Positions 50,117-63,308 are shown, counted from the first letter of the stretch. The stretch is DNA of 64,000 bases from Atherix ibis (GCA_958298945.1 OY282610.1:51343667-51407666), one strand, 5' to 3'. The notes: generated from the letters alone by a model not told the origin. Translations and numbers: made by a program.

Positions 50117-51740
50117 CCAGAAAGAATTTTCTCATTCCAATGAGAATAATATGAATTGGAGAAGCTTTGCCTGAAAGTGCACAATCATACCCCAAACAAA
50201 CATATCCAAAAAACCACCATTTTCATAGAGAAAAACAAATTTTAAGAGAAAGTGGACTCAGTGTAATAATTGTTGCCTCCTATTTTTTGAGAAAACTGGG
50301 TGCCTGGTGTAAAAATTGGATTTTCGTGAATATTGTCACAAATTTTCGAATTTTTGTGGTTTTTTGCATATCTTTAGGTGGTCAATTTATTTTGCTTTCA
50401 GTAAATAAAAAATTTAATTTTAGGCAATTTTTTTTTAATAGTGCTCACAAAAATTTATTCTGAAAGGATATTCCTTTTTCGATCAGGATAATATGGATCT
50501 AGAAGGCTATGTTAAAGTGTATGTAATGAAACCATGAAACAAATTGCCATATTTATCCAAAAAAGCAAACTTTATTTTTAAAAAAATACAGCGAACTTTA
50601 GGTATTTTTTTTTAAAACGCCTGGAAAAAATTTTCCTGGAAGGACTTTTTTAGTCCGATCAGGATAATAAGAATAATTATTAGTTTCACATATGTATGCG
50701 CATTAACATCATTAAACAAATTTTCGAAAAAATTTCCTTTTTCATAGAAAAATAGAAATTTAAAAAAAATTTAATGATCTTTTGGCAAATTTTTCTCAAA
50801 ACTCCCACCGAAATTTATCGTGACATGTCATTTTCCTTCCAATCATTATATTAAGAGTCATAGAAGGTTTGCCTGAAAGTGTGCAATGACACCACAAAAT
50901 AAATTCTAAAAAACCTTAATTTTTATACAAAAAAAACGAATTTTAATAAAGAAAACAATTAATTTTATGAATTTTTTCTCAAAATCACCAACAAAAATTT
51001 ATCCAGAAAGGATATTCTCATTCCAATCGAGAAAATATGTATTGGAGAAGCTTTGCCTGAAAGTACGCAATGACACCATAAAAACAATTCTAAAAACCTT
51101 AATTTGTATACAAAAAAAAAACGAATTTTAAGAAAGAAAACTATAAATTTTATGAATTTTTTCTCAAAATCACCAACAAAAATTTATCCAGAAAGGATAT
51201 TCTCATTCCAATCGAGAAAATATGTATTGGAGAAGCTTTGCCTGAAAGTACGCAATGACACCATAAAAACAATTCTAAAAACCTTAATTTGTATACAAAA
51301 AAAAAACGAATTTTAGGAAAGAAAACTATAAATTTTATGAATTTTTTCTCAAAATCACCAACAAAAATTTATCCAGAAAGGATATTCTCATTCCAATCGA
51401 AAAAATAGGCATTGGAGAAGCTTTGCCTAAAAGGTACGCAATGACACCATAAAAACCGTTCTAAAAACCTTAATTTTTATACAAAAAAAAACGAATTTTA
51501 ATAAAGAAAACAATTAATTTTATGAATTTTTTCTCAAAATCACCAACAAAAATTTATCCAGAAAGGATATTCTCATTCCAATCGAGAAAATATGCATTGG
51601 AGAAGCTTTGCCTAAAAGTACGCAATGACACCATAAAAACCGTTCTAAAAACCTTAATTTTTATACAAAAAAAATGAATTTTAAGAAAGAAAACCATAAA
51701 TTTTATGAATTTTTTCTCAAAACCACCAACAAAAATTTAT
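50117..51740 (+). repeat. HOR unit 30 (4 A monomers, 1,624 bp)
   Basis: D1 has aaacatatcc (also units 32 and 37), D2 has gccatatttatcc and D3 starts cctggaaggac. One A monomer has aaaaaataggcattgg and cctaaaaggtacgc, an extra G near 51433. The last A is an a4 5' half with an a5 3' half. Confidence 0.92.
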
Positions 51741-53178
51741 CCAGAAAGAATTTTCTCATTCCAATGAGAATAATATGAATTGGAGAAGCTTTGCCTGAAA
51801 GTGCACAATCATACCCCAAACAAACATCTCCAAAAAACCACCATATTCATAGAGAAAAACAAATTTTAAGAGAAAGTGGACTCAGTGTAATAATTGTTGC
51901 CTCCTATTTTTTGAGAAAACTGGGTGCCTGGTGTAAAAATTGGATTTTCGTGAATATTGTCACAAATTTTCGAATTTTTGTGGTTTTTTGCATATCTTTA
52001 GGTGGTCAATTTATTTTGCTCTCAGTAAATAAAAAATTTAATTTTAGGCAATTTTTTTTTAATAGTGCTCACAAAAATTTATTCTGAAAGGATATTCCTT
52101 TTTCGATCAGGATAATATGGATCTAGAAGGCTATGTTAAAGTGTATGTAATGAAACCATGAAACAAATTGCCATTTTTATCCAAAAAAGCAAACTTTATT
52201 TTTAAAAAAATACAGCGAACTTTAGGTATTTTTTTTTAAAACGCCTGGAAAAAATTTTCCTGTAAGGACTTTTTTAGTCCGATCAGGATAATAAGAATAA
52301 TTATTAGTTTCACATATGTATGCGCATTAACATCATTAAACAAATTTTCGAAAAAATTTCCTTTTTCATAGAAAAATAGAAATTTAAAAAAAAATTTAAT
52401 GATTTTTTGGCAAATTTTTCTCAAAACTCCCACCGAAATTTATCGTGACATGTCATTTTCCTTCCAATCATTATATTAAGAGTCATAGAAGGTTTGCCTG
52501 AAAGTGTGCAATGACACCACAAAATAAATTCTAAAAAACCTTAATTTTTATACAAAAAAAACGAATTTTAATAAAGAAAACAATTAATTTTATGAATTTT
52601 TTCTCAAAATCACCAACAAAAATTTATCCAGAAAGGATATTCTCATTCCAATCGAGAAAATATGTATTGGAGAAGCTTTGCCTGAAAGTACGCAATGACA
52701 CCATAAAAACAATTCTAAAAACCTTAATTTGTATACAAAAAAAAAACGAATTTTAAGAAAGAAAACTATAAATTTTATGAATTTTTTCTCAAAATCACCA
52801 ACAAAAATTTATCCAGAAAGGATATTCTCATTCCAATCGAGAAAATATGCATTGGAGAAGCTTTGCCTGAAAGTACGCAATGACACCATAAAAACCGTTC
52901 TTAAAACCTTAATTTTTATACAAAAAAAACGAATTTTAAGAAAGAAAATCATAAATTTTATGAATTTATTCTCAAAATCACCAACAAAAATTTATCCAGA
53001 AATGATATTCTCATTCCAATCGAGAAAATATGCATTGGAGAAGCTTTGCCTGAAAGTACGCAATGACACCATAAAAACAATTCTAAAAACCTTAATTTTT
53101 ATACAAAAAAAATGAATTTTAAGAAAGAAAACCATAAATTTTATGAATTTTTTCTCAAAAACACCAAAAAAAATTTAT
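51741..53178 (+). repeat. HOR unit 31 (3 A monomers, 1,438 bp)
   Basis: D1 has ccatattcatag and ttgctctcag; the latter also occurs in units 34 and 35. D3 has atgattttttggc. The second A has gttcttaaaacc and gaaaatcataaatt, and one end reads tgaatttattctc. The a5 end is altered to aaacaccaaaaaaaattt. Confidence 0.92.
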
Positions 53179-54804
53179 CCAGAAAGAATTTTCTCATTCC
53201 AATGAGAATAATATGAATTGGAGAAGCTTTGCCTGAAAGTGCACAATCATACCCCAAACAAACATATCCAAAAAACCACCATTTTCATAGAGAAAAACAA
53301 ATTTTAAGAGAAAGTGGACTCAGTGTAATAATTGTTGCCTCCTATTTTTTGAGAAAACTGGGTGCCTGGTGTAAAAATTGGATTTTCGTGAATATTGTCA
53401 CAAATTTTCGAATTTTTGTGGTTTTTTGCATATCTTTAGGTGGTCAATTTATTTTGCTTTCAGTAAATAAAAAATTTAATTTTAGGCAATTTTTTTTTAA
53501 TAGTGCTCACAAAAATTTATTCTGAAAGGATATTCCTTTTTCGATCAGGATAATATGGATCTAGAAGGCTATGTTAAAGTGTATGTAATGAAACCATGAA
53601 ACAAATTGCCTTTTTTATCCAAAAAAGCAAACTTTATTTTTAAAAAAATACAGCGAACTTTAGGTATTTTTTTTTAAAACGCCTGGAAAAAATTTTCCTG
53701 TAAGGACTTTTTTAGTCCGATCAGGATAATAAGAATAATTATAAGTTTCACATATGTATGCGCATTAACATCATTAAACAAATTTTCGAAAAAATTTCCT
53801 TTTTCATAGAAAAATAGAAATTTAAAAAAAAATTTAATGATCTTTTGGCAAATTTTTCTCAAAACTCCCACCGAAATTTATCGTGACATGTCATTTTCCT
53901 TCCAATCATTATATTAAGAGTCATAGAAGGTTTGCCTGAAAGTGTGCAATGACACCACAAAATAAATTCTAAAAAACCTTAAATTTTATACAAAAAAAAC
54001 GAATTTTAATAAAGAAAACAATTAATTTTATGAATTTTTTCTCAAAATCACCAACAAAAATTTATCCAGAAAGGATATTCTCATTCCAATCGAGAAAATA
54101 TGTATTGGAGAAGCTTTGCCTGAAAGTACGCAATGACACCATAAAAACAATTCTAAAAACCTTAATTTGTATACAAAAAAAAACGAATTTTAAGAAAGAA
54201 AACTATAAATTTTATGAATTTTTTCTCAAAATCACCAACAAAAATTTATCCAGAAAGGATATTCTCATTCCAATCAAGAAAATATGTATTGGAGAAGCTT
54301 TGCCTGAAAGTACGCAATGACACCATAAAAACAATTCTAAAAACCTTAATTTGTATACAAAAAAAAAAAGAATTTTAGGAAAGAAAACTATAAATTTTAT
54401 GAATTTTTTCTCAAAATCACCAACAAAAATTTATCCAGAAAGGATATTCTCATTCCAATCAAAAAAATATGCATTGGAGAAGCTTTGCCTAAAAGTACGC
54501 AATGACACCATAAAAACCGTTCTAAAGACCTTAATTTTTATACAAAAAAAAAAACGAATTTTAATAAAGAAAACAATTAATTTTATGAATTTTTTCTCAA
54601 AATCACCAACAAAAATTTATCCAGAAAGGATATTCTCATTCCAATCGAGAAAATATGCATTGGAGAAGCTTTGCCTAAAAGTACGCAATGACAACATAAA
54701 AACCGTTCTAAAAACCTTAATTTTTATACAAAAAAAAATGAATTTTAAGAAAGAAAACCATAAATTTTATGAATTTTTTCTCAAAACCACCAACAAAAAT
54801 TTAT
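53179..54804 (+). repeat. HOR unit 32 (4 A monomers, 1,626 bp)
   Basis: D1 has aaacatatcc, D2 gccttttttatcc, D3 attataagtttc (shared with units 33, 37 and 38) and D4 ccttaaattttatac. The last A monomer is an a4/a5 chimera with gacaacataaaaacc, typical of the right part of the window. One A tract reaches 11-12 A near 54545. Confidence 0.92.
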
Positions 54805-56428
54805 CCAGAAAGAATTTTCTCATTCCAATGAGAATAATATGAATTGGAGAAGCTTTGCCTGAAAGTGCACAATCATACCCCAAACAAACATCTCCAAAAA
54901 ACCACCATTTTCATAGAGAAAAACAAATTTTAAGAGAAAGTGGACTCAGTGTAATAATTGTTGCCTCCTATTTTTTGAGAAAACTGGGTGCCTGGTGTAA
55001 AAATTGGATTTTCGTGAATATTGTCACAAATTTTCGAATTTTTGTGGTTTTTTGCATATCTTTAGGTGGTCAATTTATTTTGCTTTCAGTAAATAAAAAA
55101 TTTAATTTTAGGCAATTTTTTTTTAATAGTGCTCACAAAAATTTATTCTGAAAGGATATTCCTTTTTCGATCAGGATAATATGGACCTAGAAGGCTATGT
55201 TAAAGTGTATGTAATGAAACCATGAAACAAATTGCCATTTTTATCCAAAAAAGCAAACTTTATTTTTAAAAAAATACAGCGAACTTTAGGTATTTTTTTT
55301 TAAAACGCCTGGAAAAAATTTTCCTGTAAGGACTTTTTTAGTCCGATCAGGATAATAAGAATAATTATAAGTTTCACATATGTATGCGCATTAACATCAT
55401 TAAACAAATTTTCGAAAAAATTTCCTTTTTCATAGAAAAATAGAAATTTAAAAAAAAATTTAATGATCTTTTTGCAAATTTTTCTCAAAACTCCCACCGA
55501 AATTTATCGTGACATGTCATTTTCCTTCCAATCATTATATTAAGAGTCATAGAAGGTTTGCCTAAAAGTGTGCAATGACACCACAAAATAAATTCTAAAA
55601 AACCTTAATTTTTATACAAAAAAAAACGAATTTTAATAAAGAAAACAATTAATTTTATGAATTTTTTCTCAAAATCACCAACAAAAATTTATCCAGAAAG
55701 GATATTCTCATTCCAATCGAGAAAATATGTATTGGAGAAGCTTTGCCTGAAAGTACGCAATGACACCATAAAAACAATTTCTAAAAACCTTAATTTGTAT
55801 ACAAAAAAAAACGAATTTTAAGAAAGAAAACTATAAATTTTATGAATTTTTTCTCAAAATCACCAACAAAAATTTATCCAGAAAGGATATTCTCATTCCA
55901 ATCGAGAAAATATGTATTGGAGAAGCTTTGCCTGAAAGTACGCAATGACACCATAAAAACAATTCTAAAAACCTTAATTTGTATACAAAAAAAAACGAAT
56001 TTTAGGAAAGAAAACTATAAATTTTATGAATTTTTTCTCAAAATCACCAACAAAAATTTATCCAGAAAGGATATTCTCATTCCAATCGAAAAAATATGCA
56101 TTGGAGAAGCTTTGCCTAAAAGTACGCAATGACACCATAAAAACCGTTCTAAAAACCTTAATTTTTATACAAAAAAAAACGAATTTTAATAAAGAAAACA
56201 ATTAATTTTATGAATTTTTTCTCAAAATCACCAACAAAAATTTATCCAGAAAGGATATTCTCATTCCAATCGAGAAAATATGCATTGGAGAAGCTTTGCC
56301 TAAAAGTACGCAATGACAACATAAAAACCGTTCTAAAAACCTTAATTTTTATACAAAAAAAATGAATTTTAAGAAAGAAAACCATAAATTTTATGAATTT
56401 TTTCTCAAAACCACCAACAAAAATTTAT
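54805..56428 (+). repeat. HOR unit 33 (4 A monomers, 1,624 bp)
   Basis: D2 has tggacctagaagg. D3 has attataagtttc and ctttttgcaaat. D4 has cctaaaagtgtgc. The first A has one extra T (caatttctaaaa near 55779), and the last is the gacaacataaaaacc chimera. Confidence 0.92.
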
Positions 56429-58059
56429 CCAGAAAGAATTTTCTCATTCCAATGAGAATAATATGAATTGGAGAAGCTTTGCCTGAAAGTGCACAATCAT
56501 ACCCCAAACAAACATCTCCAAAAAACCACCATTTTCATAGAGAAAAACAAATTTTAAGAGAAAGTGGACTCAGTGTAATAATTGTTGCCTCCTATTTTTT
56601 GAGAAAACTGGGTGCCTGGTGTAAAAATTGGATTTTCGTGAATATTGTCACAAATTTTCGAATTTTTGTGGTTTTTTGCATATCTTTAGGTGGTCAATTT
56701 ATTTTGCTCTCAGTAAATAAAAAATTTAATTTTAGGCAATTTTTTTTTAATAGTGCTCACAAAAATTTATTCTGAAAGGATATTCCTTTTTCGATCAGGA
56801 TAATATGGATCTAGAAGGCTATGTTAAAGTGTATGTAATGAAACCATGAAACAAATTGCCATTTTTATCCAAAAAAGCAAACTTTATTTTTAAAAAAATA
56901 CAGCGAACTTTAGGTATTTTTTTTTAAAACGCCTGGAAAAAATTTTCCTGTAAGGACTTTTTTAGTCCGATCAGGATAATAAGAATAATTATTAGTTTCA
57001 CATATGTATGCCATTAACATCATTAAACAAATTTTCTAAAAAATTTCCTTTTTCATAGAAAAATAGAAATTTAAAAAAAAATTTAATGATCTTTTGGCAA
57101 ATTTTTCTCAAAACTCCCACCGAAATTTATCGTGACATGTCATTTTCCTTCCACTCATTATATTAAGAGTCATAGAAGGTTTGCCTGAAAGTGTGCAATG
57201 ACACCACAAAATAAATTCTAAAAAACCTTAATTTTTATACAAAAAAAACGAATTTTAATAAAGAAAACAATTAATTTTATGAATTTTTTCTCAAAATCAC
57301 CAACAAAAATTTATCCAGAAAGGATATTCTCATTCCAATCGAGAAAATATGTATTGGAGAAGCTTTGCCTGAAAGTACGCAATGACACCATATGACACCA
57401 TAAAAACAATTCTAAAAACCTTAATTTGTATACAAAAAAAAACGAATTTTAATAAAGAAAACTATAAATTTTATGAATTTTTTCTCAAAATCACCAACAA
57501 AAATTTATCCAGAAAGGATATTCTCATTCCAATCGAGAAAATATGTATTGGAGAAGCTTTGCCTGAAAGTACGCAATGACACCATAAAAACAATTCTAAA
57601 AACCTTAATTTGTATACAAAAAAAAACGAATTTTAGGAAAGAAAACTATAAATTTTATGAATTTTTTCTCAAAATCACCAACAAAAATTTATCCAGAAAG
57701 GATATTCTCATTCCAATCGAAAAAATATGCATTGGAGAAGCTTTGCCTAAAAGTACGCAATGACACCATAAAAACCGTTCTAAAGACCTTAATTTGTATA
57801 CAAAAAAAAACGAATTTTAATAAAGAAAACAATTAATTTTATGAATTTTTTCTCAAAATCACCAACAAAAATTTATCCAGAAAGGATATTCTCATTCCAA
57901 TCGAGAAAATATGCATTGGAGAAGCTTTGCCTAAAAGTACGCAATGACAACATAAAAACCGTTCTAAAAACCTTAATTTTTATACAAAAAAAATGAATTT
58001 TAAGAAAGAAAACCATAAATTTTATGAATTTTTTCTCAAAACCACCAACAAAAATTTAT
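56429..58059 (+). repeat. HOR unit 34 (4 A monomers, 1,631 bp) with 10-bp tandem duplication
   Basis: D1 has ttgctctcag, D3 has tatgccattaac (one base shorter) and ttttctaaaaaa, and D4 has ccactcattat. The first A monomer carries a 10-bp tandem duplication of atgacaccat at about 57383-57402. Except for that, the unit matches unit 35. Confidence 0.93.
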
Positions 58060-59681
58060 CCAGAAAGAATTTTCTCATTCCAATGAGAATAATATGAATT
58101 GGAGAAGCTTTGCCTGAAAGTGCACAATCATACCCCAAACAAACATCTCCAAAAAACCACCATTTTCATAGAGAAAAACAAATTTTAAGAGAAAGTGGAC
58201 TCAGTGTAATAATTGTTGCCTCCTATTTTTTGAGAAAACTGGGTGCCTGGTGTAAAAATTGGATTTTCGTGAATATTGTCACAAATTTTCGAATTTTTGT
58301 GGTTTTTTGCATATCTTTAGGTGGTCAATTTATTTTGCTCTCAGTAAATAAAAAATTTAATTTTAGGCAATTTTTTTTTAATAGTGCTCACAAAAATTTA
58401 TTCTGAAAGGATATTCCTTTTTCGATCAGGATAATATGGATCTAGAAGGCTATGTTAAAGTGTATGTAATGAAACCATGAAACAAATTGCCATTTTTATC
58501 CAAAAAAGCAAACTTTATTTTTAAAAAAATACAGCGAACTTTAGGTATTTTTTTTTAAAACGCCTGGAAAAAATTTTCCTGTAAGGACTTTTTTAGTCCG
58601 ATCAGGATAATAAGAATAATTATTAGTTTCACATATGTATGCCATTAACATCATTAAATAAATTTTCTAAAAAATTTCCTTTTTCATAGAAAAATAGAAA
58701 TTTAAAAAAAAATTTAATGATCTTTTGGCAAATTTTTCTCAAAACTCCCACCGAAATTTATCGTGACATGTCATTTTCCTTCCACTCATTATATTAAGAG
58801 TCATAGAAGGTTTGCCTGAAAGTGTGCAATGACACCACAAAATAAATTCTAAAAAACCTTAATTTTTATACAAAAAAAACGAATTTTAATAAAGAAAACA
58901 ATTAATTTTATGAATTTTTTCTCAAAATCACCAACAAAAATTTATCCAGAAAGGATATTCTCATTCCAATCGAGAAAATATGTATTGGAGAAGCTTTGCC
59001 TGAAAGTACGCAATGACACCATAAAAACAATTCTAAAAACCTTAATTTGTATACAAAAAAAAAACGAATTTTAATAAAGAAAACTATAAATTTTATGAAT
59101 TTTTTCTCAAAATCACCAACAAAAATTTATCCAGAAAGGATATTCTCATTCCAATCGAGAAAATATGTATTGGAGAAGCTTTGCCTGAAAGTACGCAATG
59201 ACACCATAAAAACAATTCTAAAAACCTTAATTTGTATACAAAAAAAAACGAATTTTAGGAAAGAAAACTATAAATTTTATGAATTTTTTCTCAAAATCAC
59301 CAACAAAAATTTATCCAGAAAGGATATTCTCATTCCAATCGAAAAAATATGCATTGGAGAAGCTTTGCCTAAAAGTACGCAATGACACCATAAAAACCGT
59401 TCTAAAGACCTTAATTTGTATACAAAAAAAAACGAATTTTAATAAAGAAAACAATTAATTTTATGAATTTTTTCTCAAAATCACCAACAAAAATTTATCC
59501 AGAAAGGATATTCTCATTCCAATCGAGAAAATATGCATTGGAGAAGCTTTGCCTAAAAGTACGCAATGACAACATAAAAACCGTTCTAAAAACCTTAATT
59601 TTTATACAAAAAAAATGAATTTTAAGAAAGAAAACCATAAATTTTATGAATTTTTTCTCAAAACCACCAACAAAAATTTAT
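58060..59681 (+). repeat. HOR unit 35 (4 A monomers, 1,622 bp), near copy of unit 34
   Basis: It shares ttgctctcag, tatgccattaac, ttttctaaaaaa, ccactcattat, taaagaccttaatttg and gacaacataaaaacc with unit 34. It differs by the lack of the 10-bp duplication, by attaaataaattttc in D3, and by A-tract length. Confidence 0.93.
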
Positions 59682-61683
59682 CCAGAAAGAATTTTCTCAT
59701 TCCAATGAGAATAATATGAATTGGAGAAGCTTTGCCTGAAAGTGCACAATCATACCCCAAACAAACATCTCCAAAAAACCACCATTTTCATAGAGAAAAA
59801 CAAATTTTAAGAGAAAGTGGACTCAGTGTAATAATTGTTGCCTCCTATTTTTTGAGAAAACTGGGTGCCTGGTGTAAAAATTGGATTTTCGTGAATATTG
59901 TCACAAATTTTCGAATTTTTGTGGTTTTTTGCATATCTTTAGGTGGTCAATTTATTTTGCTTTCAGTAAATAAAAAATTTAATTTTAGGCAATTTTTTTT
60001 TAATAGTGCTCACAAAAATTTATTCTGAAAGGATATTTCTTTTTCGATCAGGATAATATGGATCTAGAAGGCTATGTTAAAGTGTATGTAATGAAACCAT
60101 GAAACAAATTGCCATTTTTATCCACAAAAGCAAACTTTATTTTTAAAAAAATACAGCGAACTTTAGGTATTTTTTTTTAAAACGCCTGGAAAAAATTTTC
60201 CTGTAAGGACTTTTTTAGTCCGATCAGGATAATAAGAATAATTATTAGTTTCACATATGTATGCGCATTAACATCATTAAACAAATTTTCGAAAAAATTT
60301 CCTTTTTCATAGAAAATGATCTTTTGGCAAATTTTTCTCAAAACTCCCACCGAAATTTATCGTGACATGTCATTTTCCTTCCAATCATTATATTAAGAGT
60401 CATAGAAGGTTTGCCTGAAAGTGTGCAATGACACCACAAAATAAATTCTAAAAAACCTTTATTTTTATACAAAAAAAAACGAATTTTAATAAAGAAAACA
60501 ATTAATTTTATGAATTTTTTCTCAAAATCACCAACAAAAATTTATCCAGAAAGGATATTCTCATTCCAATTGAGAAAATATGTATTGGAGAAGCTTTGCC
60601 TGAAAGTACGCAATGACACCATAAAAAAAATTCTAAAAACCTTAATTTGTATACAAAAAAAAACGAATTTTAAGAAAGAAAACTATAAATTTTATGAATT
60701 TTTTCTCAAAATCACCAACAAAAATTTATCCAGAAAGGATATTCTCATTCCAATCGAGAAAATATGTATTGGAGAAGCTTTGCCTGAAAGTACGCAATGA
60801 CACCATAAAAACAATTCTAAAAACCTTAATTTGTGTACAAAAAAAAACGAATTTTAGGAAAGAAAACTATAAATTTTATGAATTTTTTCTCAAAATCACT
60901 TTAGGCGAACTTTAGGTATTTTTTTTTAAAACGCCTGGAAAAAATTTTCCTGTAAGGACTTTTTTAGTCCGATCAGGATAATAAGAATAATTATTAGTTT
61001 CACATATGTATGCCATTAACATCATTAAACAAATTTTCGAAAAAATTTCCTTTTTCATAGAAAAATAGAAATTTAAAAAAAAATTTAATGATCTTTTGGC
61101 AAATTTTTCTCAAAACTCCCACCGAAATTTATCGTGACATGTCATTTTCCTTCCAATCATTATATTAAGAGTCATAGAAGGTTTGCCTGAAAGTTTGCAA
61201 TGACACCACAAAATAAATTCTAAAAAACCTTAATTTTTATACAAAAAAAACGAATTTTAATAAAGAAAACAATTAATTTTATGAATTTTTTCTCAAAATC
61301 ACCAACAAAAATTTATCCAGAAAGGATATTCTCATTCCAATCGAGAAAATATGTATTGGAGAAGCTTTGCCTGAAAGTACGCAATGACACCATAAAAACA
61401 ATTCTAAAAACCTTAATTTGTATACAAAAAAAAACGAATTTTAAGAAAGAAAACTATAAATTTTATGAATTTTTTCTCAAAATCACCAACAAAAATTTAT
61501 CCAGAAAGGATATTCTCATTCCAATCGAGAAAATATGTATTGGAGAAGCTTTGCCTGAAAGTACGCAATGACACCATAAAAACAATTCTAAAAACCTTAA
61601 TTTTTATACAAAAAAAATGAATTTTAAGAAAGAAAACCATAAATTTTATGAATTTTTTCTCAAAAACACCAACAAAAATTTAT
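59682..61683 (+). repeat. HOR unit 36 (rearranged, 2,002 bp): A monomer joined to D2/D3
   Basis: The first part is a normal D1-D4 (D2 with tccacaaaagc, D3 with the 24-bp deletion near 60312) and two A monomers at 60546 and 60730. The second A stops at about 60899 and runs into the last ~50 bp of a D2. A second D3 (60949), D4, and two A monomers at 61317 and 61501 follow before the next D1. The second D3 lacks the 24-bp deletion but has tatgccattaac, so it came from a different unit. This is the only interval whose D block is not standard. Confidence 0.93.
60885..60920. other. Rearrangement junction with 8-bp direct repeat
   Basis: The A monomer reads caaaatcac and then tttaggcgaactttagg, where a normal D2 reads acagcgaactttagg. 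The octamer actttagg occurs twice, 11 bp apart. The two partners are not at equivalent monomer positions, so this is not simple homologous exchange. The short repeat looks like a templated filler at an end-joining junction. Confidence 0.8.
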
Positions 61684-63308
61684 CCAGAAAGAATTTTCTC
61701 ATTCCAATGAGAATAATATGAATTGGAGAAGCTTTGCCTGAAAGTGCACAATCATACCCCAAATAAACATATCCAAAAAACCACCATTTTCATAGAGAAA
61801 AACAAATTTTAAGAGAAAGTGGACTCAGTGTAATAATTGTTGCCTCCTATTTTTTGAGAAAACTGGGTGCCTGGTGTAAAAATTGGATTTTCGTGAATAT
61901 TGTCACAAATTTTCGAATTTTTGTGGTTTTTTGCATATCTTTAGGTGGTCAATTTATTTTGCTTTCAGTAAATAAAAAATTTAATTTTAGGCAATTTTTT
62001 TTTAATAGTGCTCACAAAAATTTATTCTGAAAGGATATTCCTTTTTCGATCAGGATAATATGGATCTAGAAGGCTATGTTAAAGTGTATGTAATGAAACC
62101 ATGAAACAAATTGCCATTTTTATCCAAAAAAGCAAACTTTATTTTTAAAAAAATACAGCGAACTTTAGGTATTTTTTTTTAAAACGCCTGGAAAAAATTT
62201 TCCTGTAAGGACTTTTTTAGTCCGATCAGGATAATAAGAATAATTATAAGTTTCACATATGTATGCGCATTAACATCATTAAACAAATTTTCGAAAAAAT
62301 TTCCTTTTTCATAGAAAAATAGAAATTTAAAAAAAAATTTAATGATCTTTTGGCAAATTTTTCTCAAAACTCCCACCGAAATTTATCGTGACATGTCATT
62401 TTCCTTCCACTCATTATATTAAGAGTCATAGAAGGTTTGCCTGAAAGTGTGCAATGACACCACAAAATAAATTCTAAAAAACCTTAATTTTTATACAAAA
62501 AAAAAACGAATTTTAATAAAGAAAACAATTAATTTTATGATTTTTTTCTCAAAATCACCAACAAAAATTTATCCAGAAAGGATATTCTCATTCCAATCGA
62601 GAAAATATGTATTGGAGAAGCTTTGCCTGAAAGTACGCAATGACACCATAAAAACAATTCTAAAAACCTTAATTTGTATAAAAAAAAAAAACGAATTTTA
62701 AGAAAGAAAACTATAAATTTTATGAATTTTTTCTCAAAATCACCAACAAAAATTTATCCAGAAAGGATATTCTCATTCCAATCGAGAAAATATGTATTGG
62801 AGAAGCTTTGCCTGAAAGTACGCAATGACACCATAAAAACTATTCTAAAAACCTTAATTTGTATACAAAAAAAAAACGAATTTTAGGAAAGAAAACTATA
62901 AATTTTATGAATTTTTTCTCAAAATCACCAACAAAAATTTATCCAGAAAGGATATTCTCATTCCAATCGAAAAAATATGCATTGGAGAAGCTTTGCCTAA
63001 AAGTACGCAATGACACCATAAAAACCGTTCTAAAGACCTTAATTTTTATACAAAAAAAAAAAATTTTAATAAAGAAAACAATTAATTTTATGAATTTTTT
63101 CTCAAAATCACCAACAAAAATTTATCCAGAAAGGATATTCTCATTCCAATCGAGAAAATATGCATTGGAGAAGCTTTGCCTAAAAGTACGCAATGACAAC
63201 ATAAAAACCGTTCTAAAAACCTTAATTTTTATACAAAAAAAATGAATTTTAAGAAAGAAAACCATAAATTTTATGAATTTTTTCTCAAAACCACCAACAA
63301 AAATTTAT
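61684..63308 (+). repeat. HOR unit 37 (4 A monomers, 1,625 bp)
   Basis: D1 has aaataaacatatcc, which stops the usual chance frame. D3 has attataagtttc, D4 has ccactcattat, and the D4 end reads atgatttttttctc. A tracts are long here: tgtataaaaaaaaaaaacg near 62676, and an A12 run near 63052-63063 that has absorbed the usual cg. The last A is the gacaacataaaaacc chimera. Confidence 0.92.
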
